Of a DNA stretch of 64,000 nt, positions 53,509 through 62,494 are shown piece after piece. How positions within the stretch are numbered: the stretch's first letter is position 1; each line of letters opens with the position of its first letter. The position numbers were made by a program, and so were the translations under genes. The stretch comes from Micropruina glycogenica (GTDB lineage Bacteria > Actinomycetota > Actinomycetes > Propionibacteriales > Propionibacteriaceae), in the NCBI RefSeq assembly GCF_900289045.1, contig NZ_LT985188.1:434001-498000 (forward strand), written 5' to 3'. The notes beneath the pieces were generated by a model that worked only from the letters and a program-made list of their open reading frames with translations, was not told the origin of the DNA and ran no database searches.

Positions 53509-53992
53509 GAGGCCAGCAGAGCGCCGTTCACGGGCATTCCGTGGGCGGCGTTGCTGCGTTTCGCGGAGGCCGAAAGTCTCCAGGGTGGCGCGAGATTATT
53601 CGGGGTTCGGAGTTCCGGATGGGGCCGCCTTCGGGAAGGTGGCAGGGAGTCCCCAACAGCCCCCATTCCAACCCCATCGACTTGCTGAGATCGCGAAGTA
53701 GTGAGCTGCTTAACACGTAGGGTCGCGCCCACGCGCGCGCGGGATCATACCCCCACCCCTGACACCGGGACGCGCCCACCCCTACCCACAAGGCAGGCAG
53801 CCGGCTAGGTGTGCGGCTGGGTGGATCGGCGCCGCCTCGCGTCAGGCCACAGCGCCTACCCTCTAGCGCTCCGTTCGTGAGACTGAGCCGTCAGCCAGGG
53901 CGTTTCGTGGCTGTAAGGCAGTCGGGACACCCGGACGCCCGGAGACAGGAACGGCGAAGCGTTGCACTCGAACCCTGATAGCCGTTACCATC
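53509..53992. other. 484-bp stretch with no gene
   Basis: Lies between the HNH remnant and the integrase gene. Only short frames on either strand without protein-like composition were found, and no tRNA or clear repeat. It probably contains the integrase promoter. Confidence 0.5.
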
Positions 53993-55213
53993 GTGAGCAT
54001 GACGAAGCGACTTGAGCCGGGCGAGCACAGCGAACCGGAAGCCACGCCGTACCGGATCGACCCTGCCGACGCAGACGGCAAGCGCAAGATCAAGGCTGAC
54101 AGCGTGCGGCAGGCCACGGCGTGGCGGGCGCGCTGCCAATATCGAGCGATGGACGGCAAGCGCTACGACCTTGTGCGCTGGGCGAAGACGAAGAGGCAAG
54201 CGCTCGACGCGCTGAGCGACGCCCTGGCGGATCGCAAGCACGCAGCGGTGGATGGATCACTCAAGCCGTCAACGCCCTTTGTGACAGCGGGTCGAGTGTG
54301 GCTCAGTGAGCAGCAGCGCCCTGGCCCCAAGCCCAAGGCAGAGAACACGCTGACCGCATACAGGGGCGCATTCGAGCGCTACGTAGACACGGAGGGCAGT
54401 CCGCTGAGAGGTCTCACCATCGCGCAGGCCAACGACGTGCAACGTCTGCTGGTGCTGCTGCAGGGCATCGCGGACAGGCACGGCAGCGGCGCCGCGAAGA
54501 TGGCGCGCACGGTGCTCAGCGGCACGCTAGACATGTGCGTCAAGCGCAGAGTCCTACAGGGCAACGCAGCACGGCAGACGGGCGCCGTCCGAGCGTCAGA
54601 GAAACGCGCCGACAAGCGAGACCATCGAAAGAGCTTCACCCCCGAGGAACGCGGCAGGGTAATCGAGACCGCCGACGCCCTGGCCGGCGCTTACGGTGCC
54701 GACCCTCGCACCGCTCGCAAGTGGGCGATGGTGGCCGACCTGCTGGCATTCCTGGCAGGTACGGGCGTGCGGATCGGAGAGGCGCGAGCGCTGCGCTGGG
54801 AGCACGTCAACCTGACGACGGGCGCCGTCGAGATTCACGGGACGAAGACGACTAGCTCACTGCGCGGACTCAACACGCCCGAATGGCTACGCGAGAGGCT
54901 GGAGCGACGCGCCAAGCTCACTGGGGGAGTCGGCTACGTGTTCCCGTCGCCTGCCCTACTAGATGGCGCAGAGTCACCCGTTGACCTGAGCAACTTGCAA
55001 GACTGGGTACGCGTCGTGCTCGACAAGGCGGGGTTGGAATGGGCCACATCGCACAGCTTCCGGCGTACGGTGGCGACAATGCTGCACAGCAGCGGCGTGC
55101 CCCTAGTCCGGATCGCTGACCAGCTCGGACATGCGAACCCCACCATGACCGCGAACGTCTATCTGGGGCGCGACCTGAGAGGCGACAAAGCCGACCTTGC
55201 CGCGCTGCTCTGA
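53993..55213 (+). CDS. int: Tyrosine integrase of element 2
   Basis: 406 residues (GTG 53993; an ATG at 53999 is also possible). An arm-binding region with WRARCQYRAMDGKRYDLVRWAKTKRQALDAL is followed by a core-binding SAM-like domain, then the catalytic domain. There the first Arg is in GTGVRIGEARALRWEHV, His-x-x-Arg in TSHSFRRTVATML, the second His in LGHANPTMT and the Tyr nucleophile in ANVYLG. All catalytic residues are present. It ends 105 bp before attR in tRNA-Lys, the standard place for such integrases. Confidence 0.93.
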   Translation: MSMTKRLEPGEHSEPEATPYRIDPADADGKRKIKADSVRQATAWRARCQYRAMDGKRYDLVRWAKTKRQALDALSDALADRKHAAVDGSLKPSTPFVTAGRVWLSEQQRPGPKPKAENTLTAYRGAFERYVDTEGSPLRGLTIAQANDVQRLLVLLQGIADRHGSGAAKMARTVLSGTLDMCVKRRVLQGNAARQTGAVRASEKRADKRDHRKSFTPEERGRVIETADALAGAYGADPRTARKWAMVADLLAFLAGTGVRIGEARALRWEHVNLTTGAVEIHGTKTTSSLRGLNTPEWLRERLERRAKLTGGVGYVFPSPALLDGAESPVDLSNLQDWVRVVLDKAGLEWATSHSFRRTVATMLHSSGVPLVRIADQLGHANPTMTANVYLGRDLRGDKADLAALL

Positions 55214-55242
55214 ACGTTGGTCACGATGTAGCAGTTTCGCAC

Positions 55243-55261
55243 ACGTTGGTCTCAACGTTGG
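55243..55261 (+). repeat. Right subterminal repeat of element 2
   Basis: ACGTTGGTCTCAACGTTGG, the same as at 47949-47967. A single AACGTTGGT also lies at 55213-55221, just after the integrase stop. Confidence 0.7.
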
Positions 55262-55281
55262 ATTCTTAGCCGAGACAGCAC

Positions 55282-55316
55282 AGCGCCCCTGACTATTTAC
55301 CGTAGTCAGGGGCGCT
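55282..55316. terminator. Terminator after the integrase, beside tRNA-Lys
   Basis: AGCGCCCCTGACTA-TTTACCG-TAGTCAGGGGCGCT, a perfect 14-bp stem followed by TTT, two bases before attR. It may end both the integrase and, on the other strand, tRNA-Lys transcripts. Confidence 0.85.
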
Positions 55317-55317
55317 T

Positions 55318-55356
55318 TCGTGCGCCGCCAGGGACTCGAACCCCGAACCCGCTAGT
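55318..55356 (-). repeat. attR of element 2, within tRNA-Lys
   Basis: 39-bp copy identical to 47795-47833, covering the T-arm, acceptor 3' strand and three bases beyond the tRNA end. Confidence 0.9.
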
Positions 55357-55393
55357 TAAGAGCCAGCTGCTCTGCCAGTTGAGCTAGCGGCGC
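55321..55393 (-). tRNA. tRNA-Lys(CUU)
   Basis: On the minus strand: acceptor GCGCCGC pairs with GCGGCGC, discriminator A. D-arm GCTC...GAGC; anticodon stem GCTGG/CTAGC with loop CTCTTAA (anticodon CTT); T-arm CGGGGTTCGAGTCCCTG. No encoded CCA. Intact despite the integrated element at its 3' end. Confidence 0.95.
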
Positions 55394-55433
55394 CCGAGAT
55401 GAAACTATACCGAAGCAGCGCAGCAAGGTGAAA

Positions 55434-56699
55434 TCAGCGGCCGTAACGATACGGGCTTCGCCAGGGCCAGTCCGCGGCCAACCAGTCGGCTACGGCCTGG
55501 GCCAGTTCGTCGTCGTGCGCAGCATGGTCGACGCGCACCCACGACTGCACCTCGACGTCGTGACCGGGCTGTCGGGTCGGGTAGATGTAGACGCAGCCGA
55601 TCACGTCGCCGTCCGCCGGGTCGAGCACAGTGAAGGTAAAGCCTCGGCGGGCCTCGAAGTCGGCCCGATGCCGGGTCAGGTCGGCCAGGTTGCGCTCGGG
55701 CGTCATGCCCTGCTCGGGCGGCCAGTCGCCGTCGGGGTAGCCGGGGGTCGAGCGAATGTGCGTGATGCTCGACGACCAGGCCGCCAGGTCGGCCTCGTTG
55801 TGCTCGGGGCCGAGCGGCTCGAGCCTAAACCGGTCGGTGACGAGATGCCGCGGTGGTTCGAAGTCGGCGGGTACGAACGGTTGGGCGTCGGTTTCGGTCA
55901 TGCTCGGGAGTCTAGGACGGCGCTGGCTGGGGGAGATCCCGGCTTTCGCCGGAATGACGGGGAGGGGCCAGCGGCGTTGGCCCTGTTTGCGGACGAACTC
56001 GACCCGCTGGCGGTGCAGCTCATCGATCTCTGGACGATCGATCGGCTCGAGTTCGCGGTCGAGCGCGACCGACAGCACGTGATCGGCCAGGGCGGCGTTG
56101 CGGGCCAGCACCGGGCCGTGCGGGTAGGTGCCGATCACTCGGCCCTGCACCGCACCCTCGGTGCCGTCGTTGGCGTTGCCGATGCCGATCTCGACGCTCG
56201 CCAGAGCAGTGGCCGCCGGGCCCACGGTGGTGAAGCCGCCGTGGTTCTCGAAGCCGGTGAGCAGCACGTCGGTGCCGTCCTGCCGGGTCCACCGGGTGAG
56301 CAACTCGCCGACGGCGCGTACCGAGCCGCGGCGGGTATCGACGTCGAGCAGGCCGAGGCCTTCGATCACCTCGTCGTGTTCGCCGATGGTGAACGTGTTG
56401 CCGCAGATTTGATAGCCGGCGCACACCGCGAAGAGCGTGGCCCCGTCGTCCAGGGCCCTGAACAGGTTGCCGTCGGCCTTGAGCGCCTTTACCGCCGACA
56501 CCTGAGCGGCGTCCTCACCACCGCCCAGCAGGTACACCGAACCGGTCGCCGGCACCTCGTCGCCGGGGTCGACCACGGTGAGCGTGGCCTCGATGCCGCG
56601 CCACTGCAGCCGCTTGAGCAGCACCATCGCGTTGCCCCGGTCGCCGTAGATGCCCAGCAGCGACTGGTAGATCAGTACGATCTCGACAGGATTGCTCAT
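55434..56699 (-). CDS. gatD: GatD glutamine amidotransferase fused in frame to a GNAT acetyltransferase
   Basis: Residues 1-245 are GatD, the glutaminase partner of MurT that amidates lipid II glutamate: QSLLGIYGDRGNAMVLLKRL, nucleophile Cys93 in TLFAVCAGYQICG, and His in VIGTYPHGPVLARN. There is no stop after RVEFVRKQGQRR. The frame runs through PVIPAKAGISPS, encoded by a palindromic repeat (55929-55962), straight into MTETDAQPFVPADF (codon 267). It continues into a GNAT domain (FTFTVLDPADGDVIGCVYIYPTR...AVADWLAADWPW). The GNAT part alone (55434-55901) could start at that ATG. Start overlaps the murT stop (ATGA). Confidence 0.85.
   Translation of the reverse strand: MSNPVEIVLIYQSLLGIYGDRGNAMVLLKRLQWRGIEATLTVVDPGDEVPATGSVYLLGGGEDAAQVSAVKALKADGNLFRALDDGATLFAVCAGYQICGNTFTIGEHDEVIEGLGLLDVDTRRGSVRAVGELLTRWTRQDGTDVLLTGFENHGGFTTVGPAATALASVEIGIGNANDGTEGAVQGRVIGTYPHGPVLARNAALADHVLSVALDRELEPIDRPEIDELHRQRVEFVRKQGQRRWPLPVIPAKAGISPSQRRPRLPSMTETDAQPFVPADFEPPRHLVTDRFRLEPLGPEHNEADLAAWSSSITHIRSTPGYPDGDWPPEQGMTPERNLADLTRHRADFEARRGFTFTVLDPADGDVIGCVYIYPTRQPGHDVEVQSWVRVDHAAHDDELAQAVADWLAADWPWRSPYRYGR
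55929..55962. repeat. Palindromic repeat joining gatD and GNAT
   Basis: tgggggagatcccgg-ctttcg-ccggaatgacgggg: same family as 42487-42578. It is read as PVIPAKAGISPS on the minus strand. Confidence 0.85.
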
Positions 56700-58024
56700 C
56701 GCAGGCCCGCCATCTTCAGCAGCTTCTGAAACGGCGTATAGGTGGCGATCAGATCCAGCGGCGCGGCCGGGCTGCCGGGCGTCGGGCTGGAGGTCTGCAC
56801 CGGCACTGCGGCGGCCAAGGCGGCCGCCAGATCGGGAATCACCCGGTGCTGCACCTCGGCGTAGGCGAGCCGGACGGCCAGGTCTTGGGCGCGCGGGCCG
56901 GTGGCGAACACCTCGCGACCCTGCAGCTGCTCGAAGTCGACGTCCCACAGCCACGAGACGTCTTTGCCGTCGGCGGCCACCGAGTCGATGGCGAGCAGCA
57001 CCGGGTCGGACGTCGCCAGCGGCAGCGCCTCGGCCCAACCGGCCGGGTTCTTGGCCAGCAGCAGCCGCACGCTGGTGCCGTGCAGGGTGGCGGTGGCGAA
57101 CCGTCCGGCCGGTGAGGTGACCGTGCGCATACCACGCAGCGCCTCGGGCACCCCCACGCCCAGTTCGACAGCGGCCGCCAGTGCACAGGCGGCGTTGGAC
57201 ACGTTGAAGCTGCCCGGCACCCGCAGTTCGGGCACAACCGTCGACCCGTCGGGCAGCACGATCGAGTCGCCGCTGACCCGCCAGGTCGCCTGGGGCTGGG
57301 TGAGGTCGCAGCCCGGGCAGTCCCAGCGGTCGCCGTCGGTGGTGAGCACCGAGCCGCAGGCGGGGCAGAGAGCTGCGTCGGCGGTCCAGGTGGTGGCGGT
57401 GTTCACCCACACCACCTTGGGTGCGGTGCCGGCCGACCACACCACCAGCGGGTCGTCGGCGTTGGCGATCACGGTCGGGCCGTCCTGCCCGGCGCGGTCG
57501 AGGGCGGCACGCCACGACCGGCCCAGCGCCTTGATCTCGTGGTGCCGGTCGAGCTGGTCGCGGCTGAAGTTCAGCAGCACGAGCACCTCGGGGCGTCCGT
57601 AGGCGATCATGTCCGAGACCACCCGCTCGTCGGTCTCGAGCACCGCGAGGTCGGACGACGGTGCCTGGCTGAGCGCCGACGCGATGCCGTAGTGCAGGTT
57701 GGCGCCGTCGGCGTTGGTGACGAGCCGGCCCGACTCGGCACCCAGGCCCGCACGCACAGCCGCCGCCAGCAGGTGTGTGGTCGTGGTCTTGCCGTTGGTG
57801 CCTGAGACGCTCGCGATGCGACGCCCCTGAAGCAGCAGCCGAAACGCGTCGGGAGCCAGCCGGGTGAGCACCTGGCCCCGAATGGACGCCCCCGAGCCCC
57901 GGTTGGCCAGCCGTGATCCGAGCGCCGCGAGGTTGCCGGCGCTGACCGCCGCGAACAGACGCAGGCGATCGGCGACCGGCAGGTCGGCCGGGGTCGCGCG
58001 GCGCCGGAGGGCTTCGGCAGGCAT
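56696..58024 (-). CDS. murT: Lipid II isoglutaminyl synthase subunit MurT
   Basis: 442 residues from ATG 58024. A Mur-ligase fold with P-loop SVSGTNGKTTTTHLL (residues 75-82 GTNGKTTT), VLLNFSRDQLDRHHEI, the MurT-specific zinc ribbon CPACGS...CPGC, and PGSFNVSNAACALAA. Ends in the DUF1727 domain (LLLAKNPAGWAEAL...ATYTPFQKLLKMAGLR). With GatD it amidates the alpha-carboxyl of D-Glu in lipid II. The pair overlaps by four bases. Confidence 0.95.
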   Translation of the reverse strand: MPAEALRRRATPADLPVADRLRLFAAVSAGNLAALGSRLANRGSGASIRGQVLTRLAPDAFRLLLQGRRIASVSGTNGKTTTTHLLAAAVRAGLGAESGRLVTNADGANLHYGIASALSQAPSSDLAVLETDERVVSDMIAYGRPEVLVLLNFSRDQLDRHHEIKALGRSWRAALDRAGQDGPTVIANADDPLVVWSAGTAPKVVWVNTATTWTADAALCPACGSVLTTDGDRWDCPGCDLTQPQATWRVSGDSIVLPDGSTVVPELRVPGSFNVSNAACALAAAVELGVGVPEALRGMRTVTSPAGRFATATLHGTSVRLLLAKNPAGWAEALPLATSDPVLLAIDSVAADGKDVSWLWDVDFEQLQGREVFATGPRAQDLAVRLAYAEVQHRVIPDLAAALAAAVPVQTSSPTPGSPAAPLDLIATYTPFQKLLKMAGLR

Positions 58025-58028
58025 GCGG

Positions 58029-58826
58029 CTATTCTGCCGGGTCGGACGAGGTGGGTGGCACCTCGACATACTGCGGGAACTTCGCCGACCGCCCCGCGCC
58101 CGAACTCGTGCGCCGAATGCGACGTCCGATCCACGGCCCCGCATGCTCACGAGCCCAGGTGAGCTGCCAGTCGAGCCACTCCTTGGGGCTCTTGGCCGAT
58201 TCAGGGGGCAGCGGGTCGTCCCAACCGGGCCGCGTCGGCAGGCCGACGGCGGCCAGCGCCGCCTGTGACACCCGTTCGTGACCGATGCTGTTGAAGTGCA
58301 GGCGATCGTCGTGCCACATGCCCCAGTGCTTGAGGCAGCGCATGCCCCACACGTCGATCACGAAGGCGCCGTGCCGGCGGGCGATCGTGTACACCGACGA
58401 GTTGAACACCCCGGTGCGGCCACGGGTGAGTTCAAGCACGGGGGAGTCTTTGGCATCGATGCCGGTGCCCAGAATCACGTCGATGCCGGCCTCACGCAGC
58501 CGAATGACGGCGGCTTCGAGGGCGTCGGTGAGCGTGTCGATGTCGACGCGGGGCCGCATGGTGTCGTTACCGCCGCCCCACAGGCTGACCACGTCGGGTT
58601 TCAGGGCCAGGGCCGGTTCGAGTTGTTCGGCGATGATCGGTCGCAGCAGCCGTCCACGAATGGCGAGGTTGGCATACTGCAGCGGCTCGCCGGCGGCGGC
58701 GGCCAGGTGCCCGGCGAACCGGTCGGCCCAGCCGCGCGGGCTGCCGTCGGGGTAGGGGTCGACCAGGCCCTCGGTGAGCGAGTCGCCCATGGCGACGTAG
58801 CGGCGCCAGGCGGTTGGCTCTGCCAT
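58029..58826 (-). CDS. SGNH/GDSL hydrolase
   Basis: 265 residues from ATG 58826 (another in-frame ATG lies at 58868). Block I is YVAMGDSLTEGLVDPYPDG with the nucleophilic Ser; block II Gly is in YANLAIRGRLL; block III is SLWGGGNDTMRP; block V is MWHDDRLHFNSIGHERVS with Asp and His. A typical single-domain actinobacterial SGNH esterase with a basic C-terminal tail. No signal peptide, so probably cytoplasmic. It ends five bases before murT and may share its transcript. Confidence 0.9.
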   Translation of the reverse strand: MAEPTAWRRYVAMGDSLTEGLVDPYPDGSPRGWADRFAGHLAAAAGEPLQYANLAIRGRLLRPIIAEQLEPALALKPDVVSLWGGGNDTMRPRVDIDTLTDALEAAVIRLREAGIDVILGTGIDAKDSPVLELTRGRTGVFNSSVYTIARRHGAFVIDVWGMRCLKHWGMWHDDRLHFNSIGHERVSQAALAAVGLPTRPGWDDPLPPESAKSPKEWLDWQLTWAREHAGPWIGRRIRRTSSGAGRSAKFPQYVEVPPTSSDPAE

Positions 58827-58947
58827 GAACGTCCTTGCCGGTGCGGGGGTTTCGGAACCAATCGGCATGCTACTCCACGCCCGGCGGCGGTTCGGCGACG
58901 GTGTTTGGCCGGCCCTGGGCAGGGTTGGTGCGCCCGAACGTCCACGC

Positions 58948-59012
58948 AACTGCCTTTGTGACACCTCACTGCCTGCGCGCAGGCAGTTACGTGTCACGAA
59001 GGCAGCTACGTG
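58948..59012. repeat. Palindrome family A, copy 2
   Basis: A degenerate relative of 7363-7427 (ACTGCCTGCGCGCAGGCAGT core, ttgtgacac/gtgtcacga arms, ggcagctacgtg flank). It lies in the divergent gap between the SGNH gene and the formate dehydrogenase operon, so it cannot simply be a terminator. Confidence 0.8.
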
Positions 59013-59110
59013 CAGAGAACGGGTCTCGGATCGGGCTTCTCACAAGAGTTTCACCGGCGATCGGGGGGCCTGCCCTGCTGCTCCAACGATCTTTGGGCTA
59101 AGGTCACGCC

Positions 59111-62100
59111 ATGGCGCGCTTCAGCCCTCTGAACTGGCCGGTGGTCAGGCAGTTGACCACGCCCGACCGGTTCGGCCGCGGCGAAGCGGTCACGTCGCGC
59201 CAGACCCGTGACCTGAAGCCGCGCACCGCCACCGCCGACCGCGTGGTGCAGAGCGTGTGCCCCTATTGCGCCGTGGGGTGCGGGCAGCTGGTCTACGTCA
59301 AAGACGACAAAGTCATCGACATCGAGGGCGACCCCGATTCGCCGATCTCGCGTGGCCGGCTGTGCCCCAAGGGGTCGGCCAGCGAGCAACTCGTCAACGC
59401 CCCCGGACGGCAGACCCAGATCAAATACCGCGCGCCTTACTCGACCGAATGGCAGTCGTTGTCGCGCGATAAGGCCATCGACATGATCGCTGAGCGGTTC
59501 ATCGAATCGCGCCGGCGCTGGTGGCAAGACACCGACGAGCACGGACGCCCGCTGCGCCGCACCATGGGCATCGCCTCGTTGGGCGGCGCGACGCTCGACA
59601 ACGAAGAGAACTACCTGATCAAGAAGCTCTTCACCGCCGCAGGCGCGATTCAGATCGAGAACCAGGCCCGCATTTGACACTCCGCCACGGTTCCCAGTTT
59701 GGGGGCCTCGTTCGGTCGTGGTGGAGCCACGCAACCGTTGTGGGACATGGCCAACGCCGACTGCATCGTCATTCAGGGTTCCAACATGGCCGAGTGTCAC
59801 CCGGTCGGCTTTCAATGGGTGAGCGAGGCCAAGGCGCGGGGTGCCCGCATCATTCACGTCGATCCGCGCTTCACCCGCACCTCGGCGGTGGCCGACAAGC
59901 ACATTTCGATTCGGGTCGGCTCTGACATCGTGCTGCTCGGCGCGCTGATCAACCACGTGCTCAGCAACGAGAAGTGGTTTCGCGAGTACGTGCTGGCGTT
60001 CACCAACGCGTCGGCCCTGGTGAACGAGGACTTTCGCGACACCGAAGACCTGGACGGACTGTTCTCGGGCTACGACCCCGCCACCGGACGTTACGACAAC
60101 GCGTCGTGGTCGTACCGGCTGAAGTCGGGCGACGACGAGAGCACCGCCAACGAGCCGCAACAGGGGCCAGGCATGGGCGATCAGTTCGGCGCGGCAGGCC
60201 CGGTGGCCGTCGACGGCACCCGCGGCGACGGGCTGTGCCGCGACGAGATCGAAACCGACGAGACCCTGCAGCACCCGTTCACGGTGTTTCAGATTCTCAA
60301 GCGGCACTTCGCCCGCTACACGCCCGACCTGGTGCAGCAGATGTGTGGCATCAGCGAGGCCGATTTCGACTACCTGGCCCGCTCGATCACCGAGAACTCC
60401 GGACGCGACCGCACCACCTGTTTCGCCTACGCCGTGGGCTGGACCCAGCACACCATGGGGGCCCAGTTCATTCGCACCGCGGCGATCCTGCAGTTGCTGC
60501 TGGGCAACATGGGTCGGCCCGGCGGCGGCATCATGGCGTTGCGCGGGCACGCCAGCATTCAGGGCTCGACCGACATTCCGACCCTGTTCAACCTGCTGCC
60601 CGGTTATCTGCCGATGCCGATGGTCACCGCCGGCACGCTCACCGACTATCTGGACGGCATCGCCTCACCCGCCCAGAAGGGCTACTGGGCCAACGCCGAG
60701 GCCTACGTGGTGAATCTGCTCAAGGCCTGGTGGGGCGACGCCGCGACGGCCGACAACGACTGGGCGTATGACTACCTGCCCCGACTGACCGGCCCGCACG
60801 GCACCTATCAGACGGTGGCCGCAATGCTCGACGGCACGGTCGACGGCTACTTCGTGCTCGGGCAGAACCCGGCCGTCGGTTCGGCCCACGGCCGCCTGCA
60901 GCGGCTCGGCATGGCGAAGTTGAAGTGGCTGGTGGTCAGAGATCTGGCGCTGATCGAGTCGGCCACCTGGTGGAAGGACGGCCCCGAGATTCAGTCGGGC
61001 GAACTGCGCACCGAAGACATCGAAACCGAGGTGTTCTTCATGCCGGCCGCCACCCACGTCGAGAAGGCCGGCACGTTCACCCAGACCCAGCGCATGGTGC
61101 AGTGGCGGCACCAGGCCCTGCAACCGCCGGGGGACGCCCAGAGCGAACTCGACTTCTTCTACGAACTCGGTCTGCGCATTCGCGAGAAGCTGGCCGGCTC
61201 GGACGACCCGCGCGACCGGCCGCTGCTCGACCTCACCTGGAACTACCCGCTCGACGAGCACGGCAACCCCGACTCGGCGGCGGTGCTGCAAGAGATCAAC
61301 GGACGCTTCCGCACCGGCGACAAGGCGGGCCAGCCGCTGTCGTCGTACGCCGAGATGCGCACCGACGGCAGCACCGAGGGCGGCTGCTGGATCTACACCG
61401 GAATCTACGCAGGCGGCGTCAATCAGGCGGCGCGTCGTCCGGCCCGCACCGGCCATGATCCGGTGAACCCCGACTGGGCGTGGGTGTGGCCGGCCGACCG
61501 GCGGCTGCTGTACAACCGGGCGTCGGCCGATGCCGAGGGGCGGCCGTGGAGCGAGCGTAAACGCTACGTGTGGTGGGACTCCGAGCAGGGCCGTTGGACC
61601 GGCGACGACGTGCCCGACTTTCCGGCCACGCTGGCGCCCGATGCCCGTCCGGGGCCCGAGGCGACCGGACCGGCCGCACTGTCGGGACTGGACGCGTTCA
61701 TCATGCAGGCCGACGGCAAGGGCTGGCTGTACGCCCCGCGTGGCCTGGTGGACGGCCCGTTGCCGGCCCACTACGAGGCGCAGGAGTCGCCGGTGCGCAA
61801 CACCGTGTACGACCAGCAACGCTCGCCCGCCCGGGTGACGTTGGCGCGTCCCGACAACCTCAGCGCCCCGAGCGACGACGACCCCGGCGCGAACGTGTAC
61901 CCGTACATGTTCACCACCTATCGACTGACCGAGCACCACACCGCGGGCGGCATGAGCCGCTGGCTGCCCTACCTGTCGGAGCTGCAACCCGAGATGTTCT
62001 GCGAGATCTCGCCCGAGCTGGCCGCCGAGGTGGGCATCGAGCCATACGGGTGGGCCACGCTGATCTCCCCCCGAGCGGCCATCGAGGCGAAATGCCTGGT

Positions 62101-62494
62101 CACCGACCGGATGCGTCCCCTGGTGGTCAACGGACGCACCGTGCACCAGATCGGCCTGCCCTACCACTGGGGGGTCGGCGGCGAGCAGGCGGTGGTGAGC
62201 GGCGACTCGGCCAACGACCTGCTGGGCGTGGTGATGGATCCGAACGTGCTGATCCAAGAGTCGAAGGTGGGCTCGTGCGCGATCGTGGCGGGGCGCCGTC
62301 CGCGCGGACGTGCCCGGCTCGAACTGGTGGCCGAGTACCGCCGGCGGGCCGGGGTCACGGTCGACACCGGCATGCGCCCGATCGACGTCGAGCGGGGTGA
62401 GCACGCCATGCGGCAGGATCGACTCGAGGCCGAGCGGGTCAACGCCGACGACCCGTGGGTGGTGCCTGACGACGAGCAGGGGGGTGAGCGGTGA
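59111..62494 (+). CDS. fdhA: Formate dehydrogenase alpha subunit, selenocysteine-containing
   Basis: 1127 residues if UGA 59675-59677 is read as selenocysteine 189. The same frame continues without interruption on both sides: IQIENQARI-U-HSATVPSLGASFGRGGATQ, exactly the place of Sec in FDH-N/O enzymes (ARIUH.PTV..L...FGRGA.T). The N-terminal [4Fe-4S] site is CPYCAVGCG...GRLCPKG. The bis-MGD molybdenum/tungsten domains follow (QGSNMAECHPVGFQW, HVDPRFTRTSA, NMGRPGGGIMALRGHASIQGSTD, FVLGQNPAVGS) and the C-terminal cap (WATLISPRAAIEAKCLVT, GLPYHWG). No twin-arginine signal is evident. If Sec is not inserted, only a 188-residue fragment forms. Confidence 0.93.
59675..59707 (+). promoter_or_regulatory. 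Sec UGA and putative bacterial SECIS hairpin
   Basis: The TGA is followed after 11 bases by GGTTCCC-AGTTT-GGGGGCC (59689-59707), a 7-bp stem with two G-U pairs and a 5-base loop. Distance and position within the coding sequence fit a bSECIS element for SelB; the loop differs from the E. coli fdhF loop. Confidence 0.7.

Larger units (their letters stand above)
47795..55356. mobile_element. Integrative element in tRNA-Lys
   Basis: Bounded by 39-bp direct repeats (47795-47833 and the 3' part of tRNA-Lys at 55318-55356); the unit is 7523 bp. The layout is an excisionase-like HTH, an unknown gene, a zinc-motif/DUF3631 ATPase, an iteron-like array, an unknown 366-residue protein, an IS-disrupted HNH gene and an integrase next to the tRNA. 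No capsid, portal, conjugation or resistance gene is seen, so it resembles a small phage-satellite or plasmid-like element. Confidence 0.88.

Noticed and set aside
53484-53791. Short minus-strand genes in the gap before the integrase
   Set aside because: Overlapping frames with low-complexity composition, no ribosome-binding site and no similarity recognised.
59675-59677. fdhA as a pseudogene with a nonsense mutation
   Set aside because: The UGA is at the exact conserved selenocysteine position, the frame continues cleanly and a hairpin follows; Sec insertion is the better reading.
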